From: Streptomyces sp. 7-21
Lineage (GTDB): Bacteria; Actinomycetota; Actinomycetes; Streptomycetales; Streptomycetaceae
Reading direction: 5' to 3'
DNA: 64,000 nt
NCBI RefSeq assembly: GCF_016741785.1
Contig: NZ_JAERRL010000003.1
Location: 360,670-424,669, forward strand
This document shows positions 63,904 through 64,000 of this stretch, piece after piece. The notes under the pieces are model-generated. The model was not told where the DNA came from. It searched no databases and saw only the letters and a list, made by a program, of their open reading frames with translations. The first letter of the stretch is position 1. Every line of letters starts with the position of its first letter. A program made the position numbers and the translations under genes.

Positions 63904-64000
63904 GCGCGGACACGGCGGCATCGCCCCGGGGAGCGAGCGGGGCAAACGCCGCCGAGCCTGTGCGGGCAACGACCCCGGTCATCTGCCGTGCCTGGCGCGC

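Overview
The window is about 73% G+C with very strong GC3 bias. It carries a gene order I recognise from the core chromosome of Streptomyces and close relatives, just to one side of oriC: murJ, a DUF6049 protein, the CCA-adding enzyme, a class A PBP, a PadR regulator, inositol-phosphate synthase, femX, rpsF-ssb-rpsR-rplI, a MATE gene and dnaB. Three perfect parS sites (GTTTCACGTGAAAC) support an origin-proximal position. dnaA and oriC are not in the window and are presumably off the left end.

Layout. (1) 1-13.8 kb: cell envelope and origin-domain genes, namely murJ (cut by the left edge), the DUF6049 protein, cca, an MFS transporter and a GT87-like glycosyltransferase that share a parS site in their overlap, a small HTH protein, a bifunctional PBP, then a 7 x 13-bp repeat array in front of a padR-ino1 pair. 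(2) 13.9-22.1 kb: alanine-racemase-like gene and femX, the rpsF-ssb-rpsR-rplI operon, a frameshifted MATE gene, a cluster of DnaA boxes and dnaB. (3) 22.3-33.7 kb: accessory and metabolic genes: TetR and a DsbA/FrnE-TPR fusion, two MarR genes, a serine hydrolase, a flavohaemoglobin-like protein with a PPOX protein, a cystathionine lyase-like enzyme, a fructosamine-kinase-like protein with a low-MW tyrosine phosphatase, and small membrane proteins. (4) 33.6-36.8 kb: a YibE/F membrane protein, then a TPP riboswitch and thiC. (5) 36.8-41.6 kb: a ROK regulator divergent from a sugar ABC importer. (6) 41.6-44.6 kb: a whiJ/abaA-like module (XRE regulator, two DUF397 proteins, a divergent HATPase protein), a broken gene and a NUDIX gene. 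(7) 44.7-51.4 kb: a LacI regulator and a beta-galactoside cluster (two permeases, a binding protein, GH42). (8) 51.4-63.9 kb: SDR, the cydA-cydB-cydDC-sensor kinase operon under a Rex-type operator, hisC, another LacI regulator and a metallophosphoesterase.

How the parts fit. The two sugar importers lack their own ATPase genes, as is usual in Streptomyces where a shared MsiK energises many importers. The cyd operon couples cytochrome bd synthesis and CydDC export to NADH/NAD redox through Rex. The TPP riboswitch controls thiC. The most unusual items are the 13-bp repeat array before padR, the helically phased DnaA boxes before dnaB, parS sites embedded in coding sequence (one in the CydDC linker), a FrnE-like protein with a CGWA active site fused to TPRs, and the disrupted MATE gene. 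No mobile elements, CRISPR arrays, rRNAs or tRNAs were seen.
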